64,000 bases of DNA, from positions 24,592,355 to 24,656,354 of the forward strand of contig JAKSZT010053883.1 of the NCBI GenBank assembly GCA_026826555.1. Direction: 5' to 3'. A program made the translations under genes and the position numbers. Under the pieces are notes generated by a model. It saw only the letters and a program-made list of their open reading frames with translations. It had not been told where the DNA came from and searched no databases. The DNA is from Tolypeutes matacus. Its lineage: Eukaryota > Chordata > Mammalia > Cingulata > Chlamyphoridae. Positions 26,186 to 39,332 of the stretch are shown in pieces; the stretch's first letter is position 1; the number at the start of each line of letters is the position of its first letter.

Positions 26186-26839
26186 AAGATTTGGAGGTTT
26201 CATTTACTTGGAAACTTATTGCTAAGCCAGGGATGTGGCCCCAGAAAGAGGCAGCAGGGCCCTGGGCCTGCTCTCTTTAGCCCCAACCACCTGACTTCAG
26301 ACCAGCCCTGTGAGGGTGGCAGGGCTGAGACAACTATAACATGTCTCAGTTGGAGAAACCAAGGCCCAGAGAGGTCAGGGATTTGCCAGAGGTCACATAG
26401 TGAATCAAAGGCAAAGCTGGGGTCTGTGAGCCAGATCTATGACACACCCTTCCCCCACAGGCCAGAGGAAGGGAAGCTGGGGTCAGGGATGACTGGTGGT
26501 AGGCAAAAGGGAGTAAGCTTAGTCTCAAGACCTCTGGTCCCTGGGTGGGACTCCTAACACTCCTCTCCTGGGCCCCTCAGGCCAGGGGAAAGCCATCCCA
26601 GGCTTTAGAACTATAGTGCCCTTAGGCTTCCCTAATGCTTTCTTTGGGCAGCAGCACCCTCGTGTGGCTATTTCTAGTAACTATCTTAAGTCACAGGTTT
26701 CCTCCCTGAAAAGGATGTATTGCTACCACAGCTCACCTTTCTTCTCCAGCCCAGCTCTGGGTCTCAAAAAAAGAAAAGACATTCCTGGGGAGGGAATGTC
26801 CCATCAAAGGAAGACACACCTGAAAGGAGGTGGCAATCA

Positions 26840-27080
26840 CAAGATGGCATGGGACAGAGCACTGAACTGGGAGTTGGGAAACCTCAGATTATGATACTTG
26901 GTTACTGACTTGCTGTGTGGTTTGGTTGTTTCCTCACTGGATCTCAAGCTTATCTGTATAATGGGCTGACATCATCTACCCACCTCACTCTCTAAGGCTT
27001 TCATGAGGATCAAAGGATTCATGAATGCGAAAGTGCTCTGTAAACTGTAAAGCACTGTGCCCATGTAAAGGGTTATTATG
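26840..27080 (+). repeat. MIR
   Basis: GAGCACTGAACTGGGAGTTG, TGACTTGCTGTGTGGTTTGG and TAAACTGTAAAGCACTGTG. Confidence 0.75.
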
Positions 27081-27424
27081 AAAATAGTGAGAATCCACAT
27101 TGGAGGGACAATGTAAGAGAGATCAGGAATGCAGATACCTAGTTGGTGGCAGCCTCGGACATGGCATCCTTGAGGCAGTCTTGCTGGCAGCCAGCCAAAG
27201 GAGGGGTGTACACCAGCCCAGAGTTCAGCCTGCTGCACGAAGCTCATTCCTGCAGAGAGCAATGAGACCAGGATAATAGCACATGCCTTGCAAGGCTGTT
27301 GTGAGTAATGAAAGAACATGCAAACACCATCTCTTGGGTGTGTGGCACACGTTAACAACAAAATGACATCACATAAACTTCTTGTTCTGTTCATGGATGC
27401 ATGATTTTTTTTTTAAGGGAATAC

Positions 27425-27640
27425 AGTGAGTTACCATTTATTAGATCAATTAGATTTATTAGCCAGGTGCTGTGGTAAGCTACATAATTTCATTTAATCT
27501 TCACAACTAAACTTTGACATAGGTATGATTATTTTCCTCATTTACAGAGAAGGAAACTGGGCCTCAGAGAGATCTCCCAGGTAATAAAATGCAATTGGGA
27601 TTAAACCTCACATTTGTTTGACTCAAAAGCCTGCATATTC
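27425..27640 (-). repeat. MIR
   Basis: TTAGCCAGGTGCTGTGGTAA, TACAGAGAAGGAAACTGGGC and the CTCAAAAGCCTGC end. Confidence 0.8.
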
Positions 27641-27849
27641 CCCAGGTCTCAAATCAGGCTTGAAGTAAGGGGGCCTGGGGAGGATGAAAGTAATCACATT
27701 TCTAATCCGGTCCCTCACTTTGCTACCACTTAAAAAACCCACAAAAATGAAACACTTTACTAAATACTGAGAGAATAAGAGAAAAAACTTGAGTACAAAG
27801 TTCAAGTAAAAATATTCCAGGGGGAAGGAGAAACCCAACATGTGATTTG

Positions 27850-28030
27850 CCTAATATGTGCCAAACATTTCATATATATTTATTAATTATCCTATTTTAC
27901 TACAGCCCCATCTTATAGAAGAGGAACTGGGGCTTACACAGGTTAACTTACTTTCCAAAGGTCACAAAGAGACAAATGGGAGAGAGAAATCCAAGCCTCC
28001 AAGCCTCTGAACTTAAACACACTATCTCTG
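27850..28030 (-). repeat. MIR
   Basis: CTAATATGTGCCAAACATTT, TAGAAGAGGAACTGGGGCTT and CCAAAGGTCACAAAGAG. Confidence 0.75.
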
Positions 28031-29449
28031 CAAGAATTTAGTACAACTCTAACCCATTTATAGCCAGAACTTCCTATGACATGGTGGGAGAACCACTTTC
28101 CATAAACAAGTGTATACACACAGACATATGCATCTGTTTATAAATATACATGATCACATACATGTCACCAATTTCTAGCAAAGGACTTGGTTAAAGATGA
28201 GGTAGATTAACTTGCCCCAAGGCACTCAGTTAAGTGGTGAACACTATGCTTGAACCAAGGGCCATCTGAATCCAGAGCCGATAGCCTGCCACTCAGCCAC
28301 AGTTCACACCAGTTCACTGGCATTCTGCTGTCTCTGGTAAGCCAGCACTGCCTACTGCAGTGAGACAATGCTGGGGAAGGACCTGCTTACAGCTGCTGAA
28401 GCAAAACCAGATCCTAGACAGGAAACCTGCATCATCTGAGCTTCCTTTTCCTCCTTTTATTCTCCAACTACAGGGCCTGCAATTGACCATCCCTTACCCT
28501 TGAGATGGGACCATGTTAAGTTCCTTCTGCAACCATCCTGAGGCTCCACTTCCAGATCATGAGCTGTAGGGGCTCTCATCTGCCCTCCTCAACCAAGGCC
28601 TCCCTCACCAAGCCCATCCTGTAGCTGCTAACACTGACCGAAGTTCCAGAAACAGTTTTTGCAAAGCTGCTTCTGGAGCAAAGGTGGTGAGGAAAGGAAA
28701 ATGGACATCCTCAGGCATTTACAGGTGCCTTAACTGAACAAGAACCTCTTGTACCAAAAGCTGGAAGAGGTTCCCCACTTGAGGATAAGTTAGGATCCTG
28801 GGACCATGTGGGCCAGCCTCAGTGTGTGGGCATGGGTTGGAAGGGTGAAGACGGGAGCAGCCCAAACAGAAAAAAAAAGATGGGAAGGCTCAGACCACAG
28901 AGAAATCCAGACACATCATTTACTGCTTCACCTTGAAAAATGAGATGCACCCTAGCACTTGGCTCTGCTGGGAGACATTTATAATTCACTGGATTCTCAT
29001 CTAAATTCCCAGGGATCACAAACGAATGCTGCAGAGGCCAGAGAGGTAAGAGCAAATGAATAAAGAGCACCTGTAAAGAATGGGTGAAAGAACACAGGCT
29101 TTTGAGAAGAGCGAATAAAATGCTTCTTGTGATCAGTATGTAAGGCCCAGGGAGGTGAATATTCTGTATTTCTCCAAGAAGTTGGAAATCTGGATCATTA
29201 CATGAAATTTCTTGATTTTGAAAGTGCCCTGCAGGCTAAACCAAACTCCTTTGGGCCAGATTTGGCTCAAGAGTCATAAGTTTTACACATCTGCCCTATC
29301 TTACCATCCCCAAAGCAAAAGCTAAAGCAAAAGCAAAAGCAAACCAAAACAAAAAACAGAAAGAGAAGCACAAGCAAGATAAGGGCTATACTGGGGCACT
29401 GGGGGGGGGGGGTGTTGTTAAAATAAAGCAAACTCAGATTCCAAAGTTC

Positions 29450-29455
29450 TGTATT
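29450..29455 (-). terminator. Probable PUM1 distal poly(A) signal (AATACA variant)
   Basis: The minus strand reads AATACA. The conserved-looking UTR ends shortly afterwards and is followed by a poly-C run on the minus strand (G12 at 29401-29412 on plus). AATACA is a known single-base variant of AATAAA. Confidence 0.45.
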
Positions 29456-29989
29456 TTTCAAAATAAAGATCACACATTGTTTAGAGACAATCTACACAAG
29501 AGTTACAAAAAATAGTTGCCCAGGCATAAGCATACACAGGTTTGTTAATTATACACATATGGTTACAAGTGTGCTTGCAAAAAAGTTCATTGGAAATATA
29601 CACAAGGCTCTGGAAATGTACACCGTGTAGTGTTACAATTCTATATTCAAAACAAGGAAAATTGACAGTATGTTACATTCACTTACAAGTAGACAAAATG
29701 CAAAATACAGTTCATCTTCTGTACAAAAAAGAAGGGCAATTCACACTTTACAAGGTGAGGGGGCTCTGATTGTAAGGAAAGCTAGGGCAGGGCTGAACTT
29801 TTGCACGTCCTTTTGACTGTCACAAAATAAGCAAAACATTACTTTTTAAGGATTAAAAAAACACTAGTGTGAACTGAATCATCTGGAATAACATTTAGAA
29901 AGGATTTCGCTACTGCTTGACTAGATGACAAATAAAACCAAGCTATTTTTTTTTTCTTTTTAAACATTAACTAGGCTGTATAAAGAACA

Positions 29990-29995
29990 TTTATT
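29990..29995 (-). terminator. Possible proximal poly(A) signal AATAAA in the PUM1 3' UTR
   Basis: The minus strand reads AATAAA about 1.19 kb after the stop codon. Use of this site would shorten the UTR to about 1.2 kb and keep the UGUACAUA element. Confidence 0.35.
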
Positions 29996-30574
29996 CCTTC
30001 AAAAGAAAAAAATTTACTTCTGGTTGAAATTACAATTTACAATATACAACACTCTATCTACGACCATAAAAGGTGTGAATATACACTGAATGCACAGGGC
30101 TGGCTAATTCTCTTTTCTTACCAAAAAACGTGTTTATGTTGATTCAAACTTCTCCACATTTACATTACAGGTATACAAATGTACAATTGTACAATCAAAA
30201 GTATGTTCGACTACTAGGGTACATTATAGATACAGATTAGACATCAAAACAAGAAAATACTACAAATTTGTATATATGCAAAGTCTACACCAAGTATACA
30301 CTATATATTTATAGAAGCAAGACCAAAAGCAGAGTTGGATTTTTTTTCTCATGCTAAATAATCAGATTTTGCCTTTCAATGTTAACAGAAAAAATCCAGT
30401 AGGCAGTAAACATTACACCCGCCGGCCATGAAAGACATTCTGGGTGCTCACGTCTCCTCCTCAAAAAAGACACTATCTTCTTTTATCATAATGTAGTCTC
30501 CAAAAAGGCAATTTTTAGAAGTTTCATAAACGTAATGTCATAAACTAAAGTTTTTGCAACTCTGAAACACTTTC

Positions 30575-30645
30575 ATTTTATATATATATTTATATATATA
30601 TATATATATGGTTTTTTGTTTTTTGTTTTTTTTTTTTTTCATATA
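30575..30645. repeat. (TA)n and T-rich tract in the PUM1 3' UTR
   Basis: TATATA repeats at 30579-30609 followed by T-rich sequence to 30641. Confidence 0.8.
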
Positions 30646-30915
30646 TAAACAGTGTTAAATGCCAGTTTGGGGTCATTTAACTAAAATTCAAACTTCTCAG
30701 GTTTTTTTGTTTCATTTTTGTTTTTTACTAAAATGAGGGGAGAAGAGCTATTTGCAAAACTTGCCGGCAAGGCAAATGAGTTAAAAACCTTTTTTTCTTT
30801 GTTTTTTTTTTTTAAAACTTTTTTTTGTTAAACCAACCACCCTGAAAGTTTCCACATGTGAAATATAGGTACAACAGTGAACAAAATATGTGGCCTCCCA
30901 TGTACATTGGTTACC

Positions 30916-30923
30916 TATGTACA
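30916..30923 (-). promoter_or_regulatory. Pumilio response element (UGUACAUA) in the PUM1 3' UTR
   Basis: The minus strand reads TGTACATA, an exact match to the UGUANAUA consensus bound by PUM1 and PUM2. I checked the whole 3' UTR for TATNTACA on the plus strand and found only this one. It lies about 260 nt after the stop codon. It suggests autoregulation or PUM2 cross-regulation, which is inference. Confidence 0.55.
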
Positions 30924-31182
30924 AGTATCCTATACACCAGTAAAACAGCAGGGCAATTAGTCAATTAAAAAAAATAATTAGTACATGTTATGCGTAATAA
31001 AATTAAACAAATTTACAAAGGCTTTTCCACCTGTGGATTTGATTCCTTTTTTTGGAGGGGGGTAATCCTGGAGCAACCACTTATCCATTTCAGACTCTAT
31101 ACTAGAACATTTTTGGTTGCTGGTTGGATTCGCCAGTGGGCCAGTAAGGTCAGTGGGAAATGGGGGAGAAGGGGACATTGCC

Positions 31183-31314
31183 TCAGATAATACCATTAGG
31201 GGGGCCACAAATGGGTCCTAAGTCAACGCCATTCTTCATGTAGTATTTCTCCAGCTTGGCCAGAATGTGCTTGCCATAGGTGTACTTGCGAAGAGTCGCA
31301 ATATGAGGCCGGAT
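31183..31314 (-). CDS. PUM1: PUM1 last coding exon: C-terminal cap of the Pumilio domain and stop
   Basis: The coding part is 132 nt: 43 codons plus TGA at 31183-31185. It follows a tctccccag acceptor and starts on a codon boundary. It encodes [20 protein letters not shown] then [20 protein letters not shown] and GII. This is the half-repeat after Puf repeat 8 that caps the domain, followed by the short C-terminal tail. The frame fits a phase-0 donor, but the exon that should precede it (ending in repeat 8) is missing, so the link to the 34663 exon is by homology only. Confidence 0.96.
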   Translation of the reverse strand: MRPHIATLRKYTYGKHILAKLEKYYMKNGVDLGPICGPPNGII

Positions 31315-31744
31315 CTGGGGAGAAAGGACAGTTTGTGTTACACAGGCCTGAAAACAGACCTGGGTAGGCTCCCAGCCCAGACCCAGCAGCATGTGTGCAG
31401 CATGTGCACAATATGTGCACACATATGCACACCCCACAGCAAGACCTTACACTGGTTCAGCCAAGTCACCTGAATTCTCTCAGCTTTTGTGGCCCAACAG
31501 ATGATGAAAGCAGCTCCTGTCCTGAGCTTTAATGCAGGATGTGAGGGCTCTGGAGGCTGGAGAGCCATAGACAACTTCCAGTACAATACTGGGAGAAAGA
31601 ATATCCTGACTAACTGATAAACCACATCATCCACCACCCACCAACGGCACAGAACTTCTCCTGGAGGCACATGCACATGTCCCTCTGGGAACCATGAGGC
31701 CTGAGTTCACTACCTGGCCCTGTCTCTCCAATTCATAGTGGATC

Positions 31745-31940
31745 AAAGAAAGCTAATAATTACAGCAATAAAAATGGCTAACTTTATGAGTCAGGCACTG
31801 TTAGTTTAATCCTCGTAATTACCCTTATACAGTAAGTGTGATCAGTATCCCCATTTTACAGAGGAAAGAAGAGAAGAAAGGTAGAGTGATTAAGTTACTC
31901 ATCCAAAGTCAAATAGTTAAGATGGGATAACACAGGTTTT
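31745..31940 (-). repeat. MIR
   Basis: TATGAGTCAGGCACTGTTAG and TATCCCCATTTTACAGAGGA. Confidence 0.75.
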
Positions 31941-32823
31941 TGAGCGAAAGCTGTCTGGCTCCTCCAGAAATTCTTCTCCCCACTGTACTCTCACAGTATT
32001 GCCGACCGTGCCAGTCTTATCCCTCCTCACCCTCTCCAATCCAAGTTCTTGCTCACCTCAACAAGCATTTGCTTCTCTTTTCCCCTCCCTGGGCTGATCT
32101 ACTCAAAGAAGTCCTATGTACCTCAGAAAACTCAAGGTGTGCTGCCTGACAGCCACCTTTCCTTTTCTGTGAGCTCATGGAGCTTTCTGTGTAACTTAGT
32201 TACAGCACATAAACACTGTGTTTGGAATTATTGGCTTAACCATCAGATTTTCCACACAGACAGTGAACGACCATGGCTTATTATCCAGTTTCCCCATCCA
32301 AATTTGGACTTGCATGCTAAAACACTTCAGACAAATTAACCAAGAGCAGGTAGGTAGATGGGATGCCCTATACTGAGAGCTCCACAAAGACAGCAATTTT
32401 GTCTGTTTAGATGTGCCCCCAAAGAAAGGAAGGGTAAGTAGATCTAGATAGCACTTCCACATTCCACAAAGGACACAGAGTCACATCACGTGTTACATTC
32501 CACCTAAGAGCCTAGTTGGGAAACTGATTGATAAACAGTCCTTGGTTCTACTCTGGAGCTGTGTGACCCAGACAACTCGCCTAACCTTTCTAAACTCATT
32601 TATATATATAAAAACGAAGTAACGCTCCACTTTCATTTGGTTGTACTTGGCTATTGTTTCTGTCATTAGAATTTGAGGTTCAAGGTCCCCATCTGTGACA
32701 AAATTTTGAGTGTTTCCCTTCTAGAAACTAAGTGAAATTCAATTCATTCACCTCTTTATTAAATCTGGGACTGGCTGCTGACAAGTCGAGCCACTTAACT
32801 TTTATACCCTTCCTCTTTCAAAC

Positions 32824-32824
<1 letters not shown>

Positions 32825-32857
<33 letters not shown>
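32825..32857. repeat. (CA)n microsatellite
   Basis: Near-pure CA repeat in a PUM1 intron. Confidence 0.9.
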
Positions 32858-32858
<1 letters not shown>

Positions 32859-33179
32859 TAAACTCCATCTTTTATTTCATTTAAAAGATGAAGCATAATC
32901 AACCTGCTCCTCTTCAATGTTTCCTCTCTTTGAAAAGGACACTGCCTAGTGGCCATAGAGCTGAAAACCTATAAGGGATCCTTGGGATTGTTCCTCCCCC
33001 AAAACTAAGCCTTCTCAATTCTAATTCCCAATTTTTTTCCACTCTCAAGCCATCACGATCTCTTGATTCAACTATTTGAACAGCCTCCAGTCTAGTCTCC
33101 TCACTGCATCATCTCCTGCTAACTCACCTCCTCCAAATTACAAGAGCCATTCATCAGAGAGAACAATTTTTTTGAAATG

Positions 33180-33475
33180 TAAATGTGATTGTCAACATAG
33201 CCCTCCCCTATTGAACTTTAGTTCTTTGTCTCCTGCTTCCAAACCTTTACACACTTCTGTCTGGAAAGGTTCCGGGCTGTACTCAAATGTCATTCCTTGG
33301 GGAACCTTCTCTGTACACCCACATTAGAAAGACACCCTGCCACTTTCTCTCACACCCTCCCCAATATTTCCCCAGCACAATACTGCCTTGCTCACTAATA
33401 TAGCCTGGTTGAGAGGAGGGCCTGGTACACAGTACACCCTTAATGAGTATTTGTTATATGAATGAATTGATGTCC
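33180..33475 (+). repeat. L2 3' end
   Basis: GTCATTCCTTGGGGAACCTT, GAGGAGGGCCTGGTACACAG and GAGTATTTGTTATATGAATG in L2 order. Confidence 0.75.
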
Positions 33476-33642
33476 TCCAAACTGCTGCATGTCTCCAACA
33501 TTTCTTCTGCCTTCACCAGCAGCTGAACTCTCATATCTATGAGTCGCACAACTTTAAAGACTCTGGACTCGCCCAGCCTTTAACTGCCATTACCAACACC
33601 CGTACAGGTTTTGGTTTTGGTTTTTAATTGCAGGTAGGTGCC

Positions 33643-33734
33643 TTGTCTGACTCAGAACTTGAGTCCATAACAAAGATTCTCATTATTGAACTTTGTTCTC
33701 AGTGAGGGCAAGTGGGTCATCATTGCCAGACAAC
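33643..33734 (-). ncRNA. C/D-box snoRNA, SNORD103/SNORD85 type (copy 1)
   Basis: On the minus strand: C box ATGATGA (33717-33723), a 10-nt guide complementary to plus 33704-33713 (gagggcaagt), D' box CTGA (33699-33702), a C'-like AATGAGA, and D box CTGA (33652-33655). The flanks form a terminal stem of about nine pairs (TTGTCTGgC with GtCAGACAA). The guide matches the 18S rRNA stretch GAGGGCAAGU. Counting five bases from D' lands on the G that is 601 by human numbering, the reported SNORD103 target. It is intronic in PUM1, which hosts SNORD103A, SNORD103B and SNORD85 in human. All boxes look functional. Which human copy it matches is not decided. Confidence 0.85.
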
Positions 33735-33915
33735 GGCCACCTCCTCAATTGGGAAGGGCTGACTGAGCTGAGCACAGAAGCTGAGGGCTCAGATCAGAAG
33801 CACCCCAAGGCTCACAGCACTGCTTGGCACAAGCATAGCCTTGCCTGTTTTGCTTCCTGGGCCTTGGTGTCTGTGTGGGCCAGCTGGACCTGCTCTGTGA
33901 CGACCCTGAGGCGCA

Positions 33916-33925
33916 NNNNNNNNNN
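33916..33925. other. Assembly gap of 10 N inside PUM1
   Basis: Ten N between intronic sequence on both sides. The exons for Puf repeats 4-8 should lie between 31315 and 34662, and none is present in the assembled bases. The true missing length is probably several kilobases rather than 10 bases. Confidence 0.9.
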
Positions 33926-34050
33926 TGTCAGCTCCCCACTCACTGCACCTAAGAGTTCAGATTTCTGCTCCTTTTCCTCCTGCCTAACTCCTCTTTTAGC
34001 CCTGACCTCCTGCAAAACATTCCCTCTAAGATTCTGGGCAGGGTTACGAG

Positions 34051-34103
34051 TCTGTCTGTGTGTCTGTCTGTCTGTCTGTCTTTCTCTCTCTCTCTCACAC
34101 GCG
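34051..34103. repeat. (TCTG)n-(TC)n compound microsatellite
   Basis: TCTG units pass into TC units and then a CACGCGCG end, close to the 10-N gap. Confidence 0.9.
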
Positions 34104-34629
34104 CGTGTCTCCACAGCATACTGTGTGCTCAGCACGGTTCCTTGTTGCTTTCCCCATATCACTGTACTCTTTGTAGAGAGGGATCAGGTCTTAGCTCTGT
34201 GAGCCCATGTCTGGTAGAGTAGGTGTCAGGCAATGTGCCAGGTGAGGCGCTGCATGGCATACATTGGTGGAATGAACGCATTAGGAGGAGGGAGTGAAGA
34301 AAAATGACAGGTGGATTGAATGAAAGAAAATGACAACTTACTAGCATTTTACCTGCTTCAATTCTTGTCAAAAAAAAAAAAAAAACAACAACCTACCTGT
34401 CAAACTGTATCTACTAAAGGCTCAGTTCTGCTAAAAAAAAAAGTACTGTTGAAAGTCACTGTTTTTTATCACAAGACACTTCATCCACCATAAATTCACA
34501 AAATTAATTTTATAGTTCATGCTTGCCATGCACATAAAGGAAGCCACAAGCACCAAAGAAAAACTGTAAAAGAAAACTGAAGACTGACAGATTTACAAGT
34601 GTTACCACATATACCATGAAGAAACATCA

Positions 34630-36830
<2,201 letters not shown>

Positions 36831-36834
36831 CTAT

Positions 36835-36925
36835 ATATTTGAGTTTTTTGTTGCTATTGTAGATGGAATTTTTTTTCTTGATTTCCTCCTCAGCTTGTTC
36901 ATTATGAGTATAGTATATACAGAAA
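36835..36925 (-). mobile_element. L1 ORF2 fragment
   Basis: Short piece resembling the segment at 37385-37440 (TGCTATTGTAGATGGA, then TTGATTTCC and TTGTTCATTA), read as antisense ORF2. Probably a separate truncated copy. Confidence 0.6.
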
Positions 36926-37169
36926 ACTTCTGGCCTCTTTTTAAAAATGTTTTGTGTTTCATAAATGAACTCTTTTACCATGCTCCTAATATGCATACAC
37001 ACACATACACACACACACACACGATACAAGAACTGTATGGTCAATCTCATTCGAGGATCATGTGGAAAGCTCAAATTAAGCTCTTCCTTAGAGAAAGTCA
37101 GTTCCAAGGCTGGGTCAGGGAAAGTATAAGATAAGCCTTGAACATCCTTTTGTCCCAGAACACACACAC

Positions 37170-37650
37170 ACAGGCTGTTGGAATTTTGATAGAGATTGCA
37201 CTGAATTTGTAGATTTAGTTAGTATTGATATCTTAACAATATTGTCTTCCAATCCATGAACACAGGCTTTCTTGCCATTTATTTAGGTCATCTTATTTTC
37301 TTTAAGAAGTGTTTTGTCCTTTTAAGTTTAAAAGTCTTTTACCTCCTAGGTTAAATTTATCCCTAGGTATTTTATTCTTTTAGATGCTATTGTAAATGGA
37401 GTTACTTTCTTGATTTCCCTTTCAGGATGTTCATTACAGGTGTCTAGAAACCTAACTGAATTTTCCATGTTGATCCTGTATCCTGCCACTTTGCTGAATT
37501 CATTTATTACCTCTAAAAGCTTTGGTGTAGATATTTCTGAATTTTCTAAATATAGGATCATGTCATCTATAAATAATGAGTTTTATTTCCTCTTTTCCAA
37601 TTTAGATGCCTTTAATTTCTTTTTCTTGCCTAATTGTATGACTTTGCTAT
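37170..37650 (-). mobile_element. L1 ORF2 fragment (reverse transcriptase region)
   Basis: Antisense ORF2 sequence: on minus it reads the part downstream of the catalytic motif (LENSEISTPKLLEVINEFSK, then VAGYRINMENS), with stops and frame breaks. Inactive. Confidence 0.85.
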
Positions 37651-37654
37651 TATG

Positions 37655-38250
37655 AACTAAATATAACGAGCAAACTCTGTAGTTAATAGAATATAAGTCA
37701 CCAGAGTAAAGAGTGTGGTTAGAGAATGGAAATCTGGTTTAATCTGTGCAAAATTGGTAAAAAGTTCTTTGTAAATGTTTGGAAATGAATAGAAATGGTA
37801 AAAGCACATCACAGAATTTTGTAATTAGCAGTGCTAACATATAGGTATAATAGTGTTTTTTTTTTTTGTTTTTTTTTTAGTAATGAAAATGCTCTAATAT
37901 TGATTGACGTGATGAATGCATAATTCAATGATTATACCAAATGCCATTGATTGTACACTTCAGATAAATTGTATGGTTTATAAACAACAACAAAAATAAT
38001 AGGATGGACTGGGGAAAAATACACCAAATGTAATTAAGATACGGACTATAGTTAGTAGGAATATTTTGACAATGCTCTTTCATAATTTGTAACAAATGCT
38101 TCACAACAATGCAAAGTACTGGTGGTGGGGTAATGTATGGGAGCCTTATATGATATTATGCATGTTTTGTAAGTTCACAACTTTTACTATATACTTATTA
38201 TTGTTTATGTATATTCATGTATGCATGATATACTTCAATAAATTGTTTTT
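37655..38250 (+). mobile_element. L1 3' end, opposite orientation to its neighbour
   Basis: Contains an ATGAAAATGCTCTAATATTG block and the terminal AACTTTTACTATATACTTAT to TTCAATAAATTG block, shared with 58325-58515. Adjacent opposite-strand ORF2 sequence (37170-37650) suggests 5' inversion during one insertion event, or two nested copies. Confidence 0.75.
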
Positions 38251-38495
38251 AAATGAGAAAAAACAAACAAGAATAATGGTAATAAGGACAACTTAACTTG
38301 TACAATGCATTATTTATGAAAACTGCATATATGTGTGTGAGTACGTACAGACACATTTATATTTTTATATATATATTAAATTGGGTGTTAGTGGAATGAA
38401 TCACTGGAACTCACTTAAAGGAAAACTTTGGGGGGGGCAGTTTTCAGAGTGATATGTACTCCCTAACAAAACCTAGATTTTTAAAAGTATATTTT

Positions 38496-38990
38496 AGGGG
38501 AGCGGATCTCCAGTGCCTCCTAAAAACAAATGGAAAAAAACAAACAAACAAACAAAAAAAAAACAATTTTAATGGGGAGCAGATGTAGCTCAGAGGTTGA
38601 CCACCTGCTTCCCATATACGAGGTCCTGGGTTCAATCCCTGGTACCTCCTGAAAACAAACAAAAAACCACACTTACTGGGGAGCAGATATAGCTCAGAGG
38701 TTGAGTGCCTGCTTTCCATGTACGAGTTCCTGGGTTCGATCCCCAGTACTTCCTAAAAACAAACAAAACAAAACAAAAAAAACCACCACTCTCATTGGGG
38801 AGTGGATGTAGGTCAGAGGTTGAGCACCTGATTCTCATGTATCGGGTCCTGGGTTCAATCTCTGGTACCTCCTTTAAATATATATATTATTTTTAAGGAA
38901 GCGGGTATAGCTCAGTGGTTGAGTGTCTGTTTCCCACGGATGAGGTCCCAGGTTCCTCCCTGGTGCCTCCTTAAAAAAAAAGTATGTTTT
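38496..38990 (+). mobile_element. Tandem array of five short tRNA-like SINE heads
   Basis: Units start near 38496 (truncated), 38574, 38676, 38796 and 38897. The four complete units carry an A-box-like TAGCTCAGNGGTTGAG or close variant and a B-box-like GGTTCAATCCC or variant, then a CCTCC end. A-rich AACAAAC linkers separate the first four units. Confidence 0.88.
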
Positions 38991-39147
38991 AATTTTTTTA
39001 TAGTACAGATGGAGGAGATGAAAGGTAGGAAAAGAGGGGAGGGAACGAAGGTGGGCAAAACCTAGACGTAACTCTACTTCTTTTTCACTTAAAAACCAGT
39101 CCTGGATCAACAAACTCCTACTCAAGGCTTATGGTCCACACTGTACT

Positions 39148-39332
39148 TTCTTTTTTTTTAAAGATTTTATTTATTTATTCATTTATCCCCCCCTTGCTGC
39201 TTGCGCTCGCTGGGTCAGCTAACCACGCCGTGCGGGCGGGCTTGCCTTCACCAGGAGGCCCCGGGAACCGAACCCGGGGCCTCCCATATGGTAAACGGGA
39301 GCCCTACTGATTGAGCCACAGCCGCTTCCCTG
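39148..39332 (-). mobile_element. DAS-type tRNA-Ala SINE, full length
   Basis: On minus it reads GGGAAGCGGCTGTGGCTCAA through the GGGGCCTCCTGGTGAAGGCA middle to a T/A-rich tail. It is flanked by an 11-bp duplication CACACTGTACT (39137-39147 and 39333-39343). Confidence 0.92.

Larger units (their letters stand above)
17700..29429. other. Intergenic spacer between the CpG island and the PUM1 3' end
   Basis: About 11.7 kb without supported exons. It contains MIR and L2 fragments, a purine-rich tract at 24190-24283 and an unassigned old repeat near 25460-25850. The stretches 18480-18920, 19160-19920, 21020-23650, 23870-25450, 26200-26830 and 28040-29400 show nothing assignable. Confidence 0.6.
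29430..31182 (-). other. PUM1: PUM1 3' untranslated region
   Basis: AT-rich sequence runs about 1.75 kb after the stop codon, with no SINE or L1 insertion in it, unlike the adjoining introns. That suggests selection. It holds T-rich and TA-rich tracts (about 30570-30660) and a single exact UGUANAUA element. The 3' end is placed from an AATACA variant poly(A) signal at 29450-29455 on the minus strand. A canonical AATAAA at 29990-29995 could give a shorter form. The exact cleavage site cannot be read from sequence. Confidence 0.75.

Noticed and set aside
31338..31676. 112-codon minus frame next to the last PUM1 exon as a missing Puf exon
   Set aside because: Its sequence shows no Puf helix (no GNYVIQ or GCRVIQ type motif) and runs through the intron acceptor.
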